In this document: positions 8,243 to 16,775 of the stretch, one piece after another
Layout: each line of letters opens with the position of its first letter
Numbering within the stretch: position 1 is the first letter of the stretch
Assembly (NCBI GenBank): GCA_001931905.2
Contig: MSJI02000246.1
Location: forward strand, 1-18,223
Source: Cladosporium sp. IMV 00045
Taxonomy: Eukaryota > Ascomycota > Dothideomycetes > Cladosporiales > Cladosporiaceae
Direction of reading: 5' to 3'
DNA length: 18,223 nucleotides
The notes under the pieces: generated by a model
The model's input: the letters and a program-made list of their open reading frames with translations, nothing else
What the model was told of the DNA's origin: nothing
The model's database searches: none
Translations under genes and position numbers: made by a program

Positions 8243-9746
8243 TCAAATGTTGAAGAAGTTGCCCTGTATATCATCTGTCGCAAACAGATCAAACCATGCG
8301 GTATTGTTGAAGACTTGCCCGGCATCCACTTCATTGAACTGGAAAGACGGAGATACAGCTGTTTCATCCCTGGGGGGCCGCGGCGAAAAGAGATTCTCGG
8401 CCACGACTTTCAGACAGTGCACCGCGTTCTGCGCAAGCGTCCATGTCTCGCCCATGCGTTGCAGTGTTCCGAGCATCAACACGACCCTATCTCTATGCTG
8501 TTGTAGACAGTCGAGACCACACTGATGCAAATGGATCATCCCTACAGACAATTGGACCACACAGCCCAGAATCAGGCCACAAATGAAAAAGGGCGAATGA
8601 TGTTCAAGCGATAGTGGGATGGAGGCCAGGTTGGACAGCTCCTTGGACGCAGCGATTGCCTTGATCGTATGGTGTCCAGACGTAGGGGCTAGTTGCGTGT
8701 AGCCTCTTGCACAAGCGATCTCGCTCGCAGACGGTATCGTAGCCGGTAGATCGCTTCGTGGGAAATGAAGGAATATGCTAGCGCACGAGATGAAACAGCG
8801 CGCTTGAAAGAGCATGAGGTCGACTTCTCCAGACGAGTCGACCATGTCTATCTTACAGGCCGGCAGGTTGTGCTTCCAGCTTGCAAGCGCGTTATCCAGT
8901 GCCTGGATGTTATCCGGAGTCGCCTCGTCAGTGGCGGCGAGGGATAGAACCCGGCCGACTATGCGGACGGCTTCGATCCGGTACGAGATGGATGGGAAGC
9001 TGAGATTCAAGTCGCGCGAGAACACCCTGTCTTCAAAAGCCCGGACTGTCAAAGGGTTGCTTTGACCACACTGACCCGACTCATACACCTGCTGTGCACA
9101 GGGCAAAAGCGGGTGCAGTCTTGCGGAAGCCGTCTCATGGGTGGAGCGTCGGTTGACGGCAGCGAGATATACATCCACCGTGTACAACTCCCACCATGTC
9201 CTTTTGAGGCTCTCTTCGACCAGCGGAGATTGGTGGGCGTTGGCTTGCGCGAACGCGTGATCGTTCATGCCCAGACTCATGGCAATGGCAGCGGCTCTCG
9301 CGACACACGATGCAGCTTCTTTCTGCTGCTGGCAAGAATGGAGGACGATGGCGTAGAGGACCAAGGCCTGGACGCGGTGGGCCGTGTGCTCGTCATTCCC
9401 GCCCATGACGACTGAGACTGCTTCGCGGAAGATGGGTGCGTCGTCGGGGGCCGGCCTCGCATAGTGAAGGCCAACGAAACAGATGGTCAAGTCGAGGAAT
9501 TGTGGATAACGCTGGGCGGCATAGAAAGGCTTGGGTACCATGAAAGGATGCACAGGGAAGAAGTTGCTATAAAACAGGCCTAAGAGTCGGTCCCGGTCTG
9601 CATCCCGAAGAGACCATGGCGCTGTGGTGGCTGTGGTAGCTGTTGTCGCTGTGGTGGTTGCTGTCGCTATCGCTGTCGCTGCCGGCGTCGTTGCTAATAA
9701 ATTAGAGAGTGGAGGAAGAGAATGTCGTTGCTGCTGCTGCTGCTGC

Positions 9747-9777
<31 letters not shown>

Positions 9778-10126
9778 GCTGCATGGGCGTGACCATGGAA
9801 TCTGTTAAGGGCGCGAGCTGGCTAAAGGAAGATTCTGGCGGGGTGAGCAGCGAAGCTCCCAACTGCCGTTTTGGCATATAGGTGTCTGTGCCTTCGACAG
9901 AGCGATCAGAGGAAGGTCTGCTGACCCTTCTTCTGTGGATGCGCCGACCCATGCCCCGGCGAGAGGGCGTGTATTGGCAGCTGAGAGACTCAGCGACACA
10001 ACGGCCGCAGACGGGCGCAACTGCGTCGCATTTGAGATGCTTTCGTCTGCAGGCATCACAGGCGCGTGGCGAGGGACGGGGTATATCGACGTCGACCGAC
10101 GACGGGGCGGACGGAGTCGGTGTCAT
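8243..10126 (-). CDS. Zn2Cys6 binuclear-cluster transcription factor with polyglutamine tract
   Basis: A single exon of 627 codons. The frame is open upstream to 10213, but I take the ATG at 10126 because the cluster then begins at the usual distance from the N terminus and the upstream 29 residues are unlike a regulator. The DNA-binding cluster has Cys at 23, 26, 33, 40, 43 and 50 (C-x2-C-x6-C-x6-C-x2-C-x6-C), followed by a basic linker rich in Arg (about 54-72). Residues 116-133 are 18 consecutive Gln; a Thr/Ala-rich low-complexity run follows at about 145-170. From about residue 180 the sequence matches the fungal-specific transcription factor middle region, including a V-H-P-F-M-V-P-like block. 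It should act in the nucleus. No target is evident; it sits beside the sulfide genes, which may be chance. Confidence 0.87.
9728..9781 (-). repeat. Polyglutamine trinucleotide repeat in the Zn2Cys6 factor
   Basis: Eighteen uninterrupted Gln codons on the minus strand: one CAG, ten CAA, six CAG and one CAA in reading order. The pure CAA and CAG blocks are the parts most likely to change length by slippage. Confidence 0.95.
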
Positions 10127-10636
10127 GTCATTGATATAGTACAGCAAAGGCTGATGCGATGCTAGTGATGCTAGTGACAATTTGTGGTATGTCAGACAAA
10201 GCACTCGAGACATCTACTGCTGCTTGTGCTGCAACAGAGTTCAGTACCAGTAAACTAAACTGTGTTTGCCACGAGTGGTGGTGTGAGTCCGGATATGGCA
10301 GGTTAAGCGACTCCCGCGTTGACAAACATCAGCACAAGTGTCACGAGTGTCTGCTCTAAAGGCGGATGGATACCTACCGCCTACCGCCTACCGCCTATGC
10401 TAATCCTAAGAGGCGAGCGGCTGAGGTCACTGAGATGAGTGGTTGGGCAACTTCGTCCTTATCTCATCCCCGATGACCGGCCGAGATCTGACATGCAGCA
10501 TCCCGACATCGCCGACCTCCACAGGACGCCGTCCCCGGTGCCCGGACATCTTCGAATGCTCACCCTCACCCTCACTTTCACTTTCACTTCCCCGACGTCC
10601 CCGATCAGCGAATCACGTTACCGCAGCACATACATG
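10127..10636. other. Upstream region of the Zn2Cys6 factor, bounded by a transposon
   Basis: The probable promoter of the factor lies here. It contains three perfect CTACCGC units (10374-10394) and a CTCACC/CTTTCA pyrimidine-rich patch at about 10560-10590. The transposon terminus starts at 10637, so about 510 bases separate the regulator's start from foreign DNA. No gene is recognisable. Confidence 0.5.
10374..10394 (+). repeat. 7-bp tandem repeat CTACCGC x3
   Basis: Three exact adjacent copies of CTACCGC, with a diverged fourth (CTATGC) after them and a partial unit before. Confidence 0.85.
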
Positions 10637-10638
10637 TA

Positions 10639-10759
10639 CAGTCAACCCTTGTTAGAACAATGTCCGGTATAGCGATAACCTCGGTATAGCGATGGCCTTG
10701 GCTTGCACGGACCTCGTGCACACTAATTACAACGATAATGCTCGTTATAGCGATTATCG
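10639..10759 (+). repeat. Left end of the pogo-like transposon with sub-terminal repeats
   Basis: It begins CAGTCAACCC after a TA. GGTATAGCGAT occurs at 10666-10676 and 10683-10693, and the one-base variant GTTATAGCGAT at 10744-10754. Such repeated sub-terminal motifs often bind the transposase N-terminal domain. A 7-base inverted repeat, CGATAAT (10733-10739) and ATTATCG (10753-10759), ends exactly at the retrotransposon junction. Confidence 0.62.
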
Positions 10760-10973
10760 TGTCACGGGCGGACGTCAGGACGTAGGTGTAGATGCAAACA
10801 GGGATAAGTATGGTTCACTACAGTCGACCTACAGACAGGTTCTATGACTAGGACGTAGCTCGAAGAGCTACGAATGAGGTGCAGAGCGGATTTCTCAGAT
10901 GAAGCCGACTCTCGGCACACCTGCCATAGTACAGACAGCAGCACTATGCATGTCACGGGCCAGACCCGTGACA
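10760..10973 (-). repeat. 3' LTR of the chromovirus (214 bp)
   Basis: It starts TGTCACGGG and ends CCCGTGACA, a perfect 9-base terminal inverted repeat around the canonical TG...CA ends. It contains two hairpins, at 10951-10973 (stem TGTCACGGG, loop CCAGA) and 10854-10872 (stem CGTAGCTC, loop GAA). The sequence is identical to the copy at 16435-16648. Confidence 0.95.
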
Positions 10974-10976
10974 TTA

Positions 10977-10986
10977 CCCTCCTTCC
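10977..10986 (-). other. Polypurine tract of the chromovirus
   Basis: In transcript sense GGAAGGAGGG lies three bases before the 3' LTR (next bases TAA, then TGTCAC). Its position just outside the LTR is where the plus-strand primer is made in LTR retrotransposons. Confidence 0.8.
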
Positions 10987-11016
10987 AGGCAAGTGACTCC
11001 TGGCACTTTTCGTATC

Positions 11017-14000
11017 TCATGGCATGCTCTGTGGACGAGGTTTGTCAGGGTAGCGGCGATGGAAGTTGCGTACCATCCCAGGAACATCTTCGCAGATGGC
11101 CCAAGCTGGCTCGGTGGTCGGTACATCATACCCAGCCCATCTGACTACATAGCGAAGGCGTGGCTTGCCTCCTCGGCCGCGGCGGTCAGTAAATGAGTCA
11201 ACGATCTCCTCAACTTCGAAATGCTCGAGGCCGTTGATCTCGACGGGCGGTGGCGGTGGCTGGCGTTGTCCTGTGTGTGGGTCGGAAGCAGCGGGAACTA
11301 GCAGGTTGACATTGAACACAGGGTGGACCTTCATAGATGGCGGTAGCTCTAAACGACAGGTATACGGTCCGTGGACAGCAGCAATCTTGAAGGGACCCAC
11401 AAACTTCCAGTCCAGCTTTTTCTTCGGGCGCAGTGTCTTGAGGTTTCGGGCATCTAGCCAGACTTCTTGCCCAACGGAGAACTTCGGAGCGGGTTGGCGA
11501 AGACGGTTTGCTGCTTCTTCGTACCGGCTCTGCGCCAAGGATGTTTCGGCTTTAAGATGATCTAGGATCTTTGCCATGTCGATGGCGAAACTCTCAGCAT
11601 CACGGTTGGCGGGCATGGTCGTCCGATCATATGGCTCCACTCCAAGTCGAGGCTGGAAGCCGTATGTGGCGAAGAAGGGCGAGATTCCAGTGGTCTCGGA
11701 GAACATCGAATTGGCGGAGAACTCCGCTAGTGGGAGCCACTCCACCCAGTCATCCTGCAGGTAGGAAACGTAGCTGCGGAGGTGGCCTTCCAAGATCGCA
11801 TTCAGTCTTTCTGTCTGACCATCGGTCTCCGGGTGGTATGCGGTAGAAGGTGAGCTCTTGATCTTCAGGCGGCGAGAAAGGTGTTGCCAGAAGTCGGACA
11901 TGAACTTAGCGTCTCTGTCTGAGACGATGTCAATCGGGCGGCCGTGCAGACGGAAGATGTTTTTCGTGAACAGTCGGGCAACTTCTTCGGCACCATCTGT
12001 GGTGTGACAGGGGATGTAATGTCGCAATTTCGTCAGGCGGTCGACAACAACGAGTATGGCGTCGTACCCTTGACACTTTGGCAGATACGTAACAAAATCC
12101 ATCGTGATGTAGTCCCAGGCGCGGTCGGGCGTCGGCAGCGGCTGCAGGAGGCCCTGGTGGCCTCGTCGACTCGGTTTCGTGCGACTACAGACATGACAAT
12201 TTCTTACCCATCGACGCACGTAAGAGCTCATGCCGGGCCAGTAGTAATCGCGTGACAGAATCTGGTAGGTCCTGGCCCGTCCCGGGTGGCCAGCAGCGGG
12301 TATCTCGTGGCACAGGCGGGTGAGCTCGGCGTAGAGCTCGTCATCGTCGGGGACGTATAGTCGGTCGCGATAGTACAGGTGGCCGTTGCGCACTTCACAT
12401 TGCGACAACTGGACTTTTGGGTGACGGGTTTTCCCAACGCGGATTGCGTTCAGAACCTCTTGTAAAGTCTCGTCGGAACGACAACCCTTCTCGAATAACT
12501 CTTGCACTTCTTCTGGCAAGGTGAGTGTTTTGGTCTGCGGATTGTGCTCTGCGATCTGTGGGGGTGGCTCTGTATCACTATCAGGGTTTCCAGGAGTGTC
12601 TGAATCCCGTGTCAGGACATGGATCGCAAATCTTGGGGTTTCCGGTTCGACGGCCGATGTCGTCATTGCAGCGACTTCTTCAGCAAATGACACTTTCTTC
12701 TTGGTCGTGTCTGGCTCAGGAGTCGCGGGGGGTGTCGGCGGGAAGACGATTGGTGCCTCGTCGGCTATATGTGGGGCAGGGGGAGTCCGCTCTTCGGGCC
12801 TGTACAGGTTTTCTCTTTTGAGCATTACTTGACTCTGATGGTGCAGTCTCTCATCCCCCTCCTCAGGCATGTCTTCTGACCTCCTGGTCAGAGCATCAGG
12901 TTTCTCGCCTTGTTTGCCGGGTCGGTAGACGATCTTAAAGTTGAAACGTGACAACATCTCGGACCAGCGAGCTTGGCGGCGGTTGAGCTGTTTCGTTGTT
13001 GTGAAGTACTCCAGGTTACGGTGGTCCGTGAGAATCCTGATGGGGAGCTCGCTACCTTCGAGTTCAGGTCGCCATTCTTCAAAACAGCGAATGATTGCGA
13101 GAAGCTCTTTGTCGTAGATCTCATAGTTGCATTCGGCAGGCGTGTGTTTCTTCGAGAAGAAGGCAACAGGTCTCAACACGCCGTCATCGTCGTACTGCGA
13201 GAGAACTCCAGCGGAAACATAGTCGGAGGCGTCGGTCTCTAGTACAACTTCCTTCGTCCAGTCGAAGGGCATAAGAACGGGTGCGTCTACGAATGCAGAC
13301 TTTAAGCTCTGGAATGCGAGTTCGCATTTGTGATCCCAGGAGAACGGCGTGTCCTTGCGGGTAAGCGCAACCATAGGCGCAACGATCCTGGAAAAGTCCC
13401 GGATGAAACGGCGGTAGAAGTTACTGAAGCCGATAAAAGCTTGGACGTCGGTCAAGCAGGAAGGTGACCTCCAATCGCGGACAGTTTGAACCTTCTCGGG
13501 GTCCATGCGGATACCATCTCGACCGACAATCATCCCTAGGAACTTGGTCTCGGGCACGAAGAACTCGCACTTCGACATCTTGGCGAAGAGTCCTGCGTCT
13601 CGTAGTTTCTGCAGCACCGCGCGAACGTGGGCAGTGTGTTCTTCTTCTGTACGGCTATAGATCAAGATGTCGTCGAGATATGCAGAGCAGAACAGGTCAA
13701 GATATTCTCGCAGCGTGTCGTTGATGAATCTCTGGAATGTGGCAGGGGCACCAGTGAGCCCGAACGGCATAACGAGAGACTCAAACAGTCCGAATCGTGT
13801 ACGGAAAGCGGTTAAGTATTCCTGGCCAGACTTCATGCGGACGTTGTTGAACGCGGAGATGATGTCAATCTTTGTGAAGAACTTCATGCCTTGCAAGTTG
13901 TTCAGAGTCTCAGTGGTTAGCGGTAACGGGTAGCGGTCCTTGACACTAACATTGTTCAGTGCACGGAAGTCAATGCAGAGACGGAGGCCTCCTCCTGGCT

Positions 14001-14901
14001 TCTCCACGAACAGAACAGGCGAAGCTACGGGCGAGGCGCTCGGCCGAATGAATCCCTTCCGAAGGTTCTCATCCAGCCACTCTCGCAGGGTCTTGAGCTC
14101 GTCTCGAGACATGGCGTACAGGGGTCCGAAGGGAAGCTCCGCTCCTTCTTTAAGCTTGATATCGTGGTCATACGGCCGGTGTGGCGGCAAGCGCTCGGCC
14201 AATTGCGGCGAGAATACGTCAGCGAAATCGTGTAACGCCGTGGGAAGCTGCAACTTCAGCTGTTCCTCTTCTTCTGAAGACAGAATGCGGTCGATGTCTT
14301 CAATTGTGGCGATGAACAGATTATACCCGCGGCGGCCATATCTGCGGCAGGCATTCAGAGAGACCTCCTCTATCCCTATTTCTTGTAGTGCGACGCGGCG
14401 GTCGGGAGATCGGGGATCGGGACTCATGTTTCGGGAATGCATTCGGATGGTGGACGGGCGAGAGGGCATATTACAATGGGTGCGGCAGTAATCGCTCTGA
14501 AACACAATCGTCGAGCCAGCCCAGTCAGTGGTCGGGTTGTGCTTCTCAAGCCAAGGCGTGCCGAGCACGATCGGGTAGTGTGCTAGCCGGGTGAGGAACA
14601 AGGGCACTCCCTTTTCCACATGGTCTCCGGTTTTTAGGTCGCAGCGGGTGTAGTGACGGATGGTCCAAGCGTCCTCGCTCTCATCGGCGAAGCCATACAG
14701 CTTGAACGGACGACGGAGGGTATGGATTGGCAGACGGTGCTCCTTCGCCCAGGCATGATCCATGAAGGCAAATCCTTCGCAACCGGTGTCGAGGAGGGAG
14801 TACGTTTCGGCAGAAGCGTGCTCAGATGTCACTGTAGTGAGCAGCTTTGGTGAACGGGCTCGTTGGTATTCAGCTTCAACGGGCATCTCGGAAATCGACA
14901 T
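11017..14901 (-). CDS. pol: Chromovirus Pol polyprotein: protease, RT, RNase H, integrase, chromodomain
   Basis: 1294 codons from the first in-frame ATG; the frame itself is open back to 15174, overlapping gag in the -1 frame. Numbered from that ATG: protease D-T-G at 38-40; reverse transcriptase about 250-450 with Y-L-D-D at 408-411; RNase H about 545-675 with Asp557, Glu599, Asp626 and Asp669; integrase zinc-binding His865, His872, Cys902 and Cys905; integrase core Asp935, Asp995, Glu1031 (35 residues between the last two); a G-P-F block near 1169; and a chromodomain about 1227-1290 (H-F-E-V-E-E-I-V, then Y-V-V-R-W-A-G-Y). The polyprotein copies and integrates the element; the chromodomain is known in related elements to guide integration to marked chromatin. 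All key residues are present. How it is translated is unclear: no ATG lies in the overlap, so frameshifting or reinitiation after gag is likely. Confidence 0.93.
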   Translation of the reverse strand: MSISEMPVEAEYQRARSPKLLTTVTSEHASAETYSLLDTGCEGFAFMDHAWAKEHRLPIHTLRRPFKLYGFADESEDAWTIRHYTRCDLKTGDHVEKGVPLFLTRLAHYPIVLGTPWLEKHNPTTDWAGSTIVFQSDYCRTHCNMPSRPSTIRMHSRNMSPDPRSPDRRVALQEIGIEEVSLNACRRYGRRGYNLFIATIEDIDRILSSEEEEQLKLQLPTALHDFADVFSPQLAERLPPHRPYDHDIKLKEGAELPFGPLYAMSRDELKTLREWLDENLRKGFIRPSASPVASPVLFVEKPGGGLRLCIDFRALNNVSVKDRYPLPLTTETLNNLQGMKFFTKIDIISAFNNVRMKSGQEYLTAFRTRFGLFESLVMPFGLTGAPATFQRFINDTLREYLDLFCSAYLDDILIYSRTEEEHTAHVRAVLQKLRDAGLFAKMSKCEFFVPETKFLGMIVGRDGIRMDPEKVQTVRDWRSPSCLTDVQAFIGFSNFYRRFIRDFSRIVAPMVALTRKDTPFSWDHKCELAFQSLKSAFVDAPVLMPFDWTKEVVLETDASDYVSAGVLSQYDDDGVLRPVAFFSKKHTPAECNYEIYDKELLAIIRCFEEWRPELEGSELPIRILTDHRNLEYFTTTKQLNRRQARWSEMLSRFNFKIVYRPGKQGEKPDALTRRSEDMPEEGDERLHHQSQVMLKRENLYRPEERTPPAPHIADEAPIVFPPTPPATPEPDTTKKKVSFAEEVAAMTTSAVEPETPRFAIHVLTRDSDTPGNPDSDTEPPPQIAEHNPQTKTLTLPEEVQELFEKGCRSDETLQEVLNAIRVGKTRHPKVQLSQCEVRNGHLYYRDRLYVPDDDELYAELTRLCHEIPAAGHPGRARTYQILSRDYYWPGMSSYVRRWVRNCHVCSRTKPSRRGHQGLLQPLPTPDRAWDYITMDFVTYLPKCQGYDAILVVVDRLTKLRHYIPCHTTDGAEEVARLFTKNIFRLHGRPIDIVSDRDAKFMSDFWQHLSRRLKIKSSPSTAYHPETDGQTERLNAILEGHLRSYVSYLQDDWVEWLPLAEFSANSMFSETTGISPFFATYGFQPRLGVEPYDRTTMPANRDAESFAIDMAKILDHLKAETSLAQSRYEEAANRLRQPAPKFSVGQEVWLDARNLKTLRPKKKLDWKFVGPFKIAAVHGPYTCRLELPPSMKVHPVFNVNLLVPAASDPHTGQRQPPPPPVEINGLEHFEVEEIVDSFTDRRGRGGKPRLRYVVRWAGYDVPTTEPAWAICEDVPGMVRNFHRRYPDKPRPQSMP

Positions 14902-14990
14902 CTTCGATATCTTGACGGACGGACAGTGTGGCGGGTCGGGGCAGGGCACTGCAACAGGGACAGAAGTGTGCAACGGTGGTCTGCGTCGTC

Positions 14991-16397
14991 CTAGCGCCTG
15001 GAGACGACTTCCGCCAGGCTTACTCCGTTTTCCGAATACGAGGTAGGCGAAGCGCTTCGGGGGTAAACGGAGGTACGAGGACTGGGCGGAGAAGGTGACC
15101 GAAACATGGTGTTCGCTCGTGTATGTGGGCGTTCCAGTCTGAGTTCGAGGGATCTGAGTTCGCGGGCCAAGACGTCACGCTTCTGAACGTCGTGCGGACG
15201 GGTGTCGGGAAGCTGGCAGTCACGGACGCGATGTCCAGTCTTATGGCAACGGAAGCAGGCGCCGGTCTCTCTGTCGGAGCGGGAGTGTCGGCGAACCATG
15301 CTCAGGTCCATTGGATCTCCGGAACCCGGAAGTGGTGCAGTGGTGGTGCGAATCTCTCGCCTACGTTCTTGAGGGCCAGGGCTGACCGGATGTACTGACT
15401 GGGGCGGCAGGGTCGCGAGAGGTGCTGCGCGCTGACTCATGCGGGCTTGTGGAAACTGGGTGCGCTGACGGTATTGGCGACGTCGGTTGTCGAGTTCTTG
15501 CAAGTGACGGACGAGAGGGCGGTATTCCTTTGAGGGGGAAGGCGTGTGGAGCAGCATCTCGTGGAGTTCGCGTGAGATATTTTGCATCAGTAACGGTGCG
15601 CGCGCGATCTCCGGGAGTTCTCCTTCCAAGGAGAGACGTTTGAATTCGGCATGGAAGCTGCTGAAGTCGGCATGCGCTTGGTGAAGACGGAAGAGCTCAT
15701 TTTGCGCATTCTGAACACGGTCGGCGTCACCAAAAGCCGTTTCGAGCAGCCGGAGGATCTCTTCGAAATCCGTAAAACCATGGTTGCCAAGGGTGATGTG
15801 CGGAGCGATTTGAGCGTAAGCAGTTCCAGAGAGGCGGCTCGTGACGTACGTCATGCGTTCTTGCGGCGTACGGAAACGGTCACGGTTCACGGTCAGCTTC
15901 TGGTATACTTGAGAGACGAATCGGTTGAGGTCCTTGCTACCCCCGAGAAACTTGTCGGGGTCAGGGATTCTTTCGGAAAGGCGGAGTGGCTCGCGAGGTG
16001 CGGCAGCAGGAGCTGTAGGCGCTCTCGTAGCATGAGCTGGAGCATTCTCAGCAGATTCATCGGGCGGGGGAGTGGTCTCGGGGGTCCCTACGACGGGGGC
16101 GGCAGCAGCGAGAGCATTCAATTTCTCGGCTTCGGCGGCGATGAGCTTGCTCTGGAGGCGGTCCGCGAGACGATCATACTCCTCACGTTGGTACTCCATC
16201 TGGATAGTCTTAGAAGCCAGCTGCTTCTCGGCTTCTTGCACGGTCTGACGCAGGGTAGCGTTTTCGGCCGACAGACGTTCCGCTACATCATGGCAGAGCT
16301 GAAGGTATTCAAACCAGGGCGCAGGATTCTCGGAGACATGACTTTGGAAGTGATCGAAGTCTTGCGGTACAACAGGGGGCTCAGGCCAGTCGGCCAT
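14991..16397 (-). CDS. gag: Chromovirus Gag protein
   Basis: 468 residues. The ATG at 16397 is the first after the 5' LTR, only 37 bases downstream of it. Residues about 35-95 are heptad-like and charged, a probable coiled coil. A Pro/Ala-rich linker (100-135) leads to a retrotransposon Gag core at about 140-305 (blocks with W/F-x-x-F and A-F-G-D-A-D-R). A C-terminal zinc knuckle, C-x2-C-x4-H-x4-C, uses Cys381, Cys384, His389 and Cys394 and should bind the RNA genome. The tail is Arg/Ser/Pro-rich. It forms the virus-like particle in which reverse transcription occurs. The gag stop at 14993-14991 lies inside the open pol frame. Confidence 0.9.
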   Translation of the reverse strand: MADWPEPPVVPQDFDHFQSHVSENPAPWFEYLQLCHDVAERLSAENATLRQTVQEAEKQLASKTIQMEYQREEYDRLADRLQSKLIAAEAEKLNALAAAAPVVGTPETTPPPDESAENAPAHATRAPTAPAAAPREPLRLSERIPDPDKFLGGSKDLNRFVSQVYQKLTVNRDRFRTPQERMTYVTSRLSGTAYAQIAPHITLGNHGFTDFEEILRLLETAFGDADRVQNAQNELFRLHQAHADFSSFHAEFKRLSLEGELPEIARAPLLMQNISRELHEMLLHTPSPSKEYRPLVRHLQELDNRRRQYRQRTQFPQARMSQRAAPLATLPPQSVHPVSPGPQERRREIRTTTAPLPGSGDPMDLSMVRRHSRSDRETGACFRCHKTGHRVRDCQLPDTRPHDVQKRDVLARELRSLELRLERPHTRANTMFRSPSPPSPRTSVYPRSASPTSYSENGVSLAEVVSRR

Positions 16398-16423
16398 TGC
16401 GCCGCAGCTACACCTAAAGGTAG

Positions 16424-16432
16424 GAGCTACGT
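16424..16432 (-). other. Putative self-priming primer-binding site
   Basis: In transcript sense, two bases after the 5' LTR, the sequence is ACGTAGCTC. It does not begin TGG, so it does not look like a tRNA 3'-end complement. It is perfectly complementary over 9 bases to GAGCTACGT inside the same LTR (minus strand, 16536-16528). This arrangement matches the Tf1/sushi type of chromovirus, where the RNA's own 5' end primes reverse transcription. It would put the transcript start near 16536-16540. Confidence 0.55.
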
Positions 16433-16434
16433 AA

Positions 16435-16648
16435 TGTCACGGGCGGACGTCAGGACGTAGGTGTAGATGCAAACAGGGATAAGTATGGTTCACTACAGTC
16501 GACCTACAGACAGGTTCTATGACTAGGACGTAGCTCGAAGAGCTACGAATGAGGTGCAGAGCGGATTTCTCAGATGAAGCCGACTCTCGGCACACCTGCC
16601 ATAGTACAGACAGCAGCACTATGCATGTCACGGGCCAGACCCGTGACA
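16435..16648 (-). repeat. 5' LTR of the chromovirus (214 bp)
   Basis: It is identical to the 3' LTR. The first 23 bases in transcript sense (16648-16626) form a hairpin with 9-base stems and a 5-base loop. The second hairpin (16547-16529) contains the GAGCTACG arm proposed as self-primer. The LTR should hold the promoter and poly(A) signal, but I cannot place either with confidence. Confidence 0.95.
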
Positions 16649-16687
16649 ATACTGTAATGATCAATGGTCCTCCGTAGAAGGCTTCCC

Positions 16688-16717
16688 CACCTCAGGCACG
16701 GACACACCTCAGGCACG
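16688..16717 (+). repeat. 13-bp direct repeat upstream of the transposase
   Basis: CACCTCAGGCACG occurs at 16688-16700 and again at 16705-16717, about 60 bases before the transposase ATG. It could be a regulatory element of the transposon, but the sequence gives no direct support for that. Confidence 0.6.
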
Positions 16718-16775
16718 CTTGACGCGACACCAACGCGCTCTCTTCTCCGCGTGATATCTCCGCGACATCAACTCC

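Larger units (their letters stand above)
10760..16648 (-). mobile_element. Complete Ty3/gypsy chromovirus LTR retrotransposon
   Basis: Length 5889 bp, transcribed on the minus strand. Order in transcript sense: 5' LTR (16648-16435), primer-binding region, gag (16397-14991), pol (protease, reverse transcriptase, RNase H, integrase, chromodomain; to 11017), polypurine tract, 3' LTR (10973-10760). Integrase after RNase H places it in Ty3/gypsy, and the C-terminal chromodomain in the chromoviruses. Both LTRs are identical by eye over 214 bases and both coding frames are open with catalytic residues present, so insertion is recent and the element may be active. The flanking five bases (TATCG left, ATACT right) do not form a target-site duplication. 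Confidence 0.93.

Noticed and set aside
10127..10213. 29-residue N-terminal extension of the Zn2Cys6 factor
   Set aside because: The extension is hydrophobic and unlike regulators of this class. The internal ATG at 10126 gives a normal distance to the zinc cluster.
10374..10394. Tandem CTACCGC as a possible CRISPR or origin-type repeat
   Set aside because: Units are only 7 bases and adjacent without spacers; this is a simple tandem repeat.
10762..10992. Short frame repeated at 10762-10992 and 16437-16664
   Set aside because: It is the same LTR sequence read twice; it appears in both copies only because the LTRs are identical.
15651..16460. Long + strand open frame of 269 codons
   Set aside because: It is the antisense shadow of gag, whose zinc knuckle and position after the LTR support the minus-strand reading.
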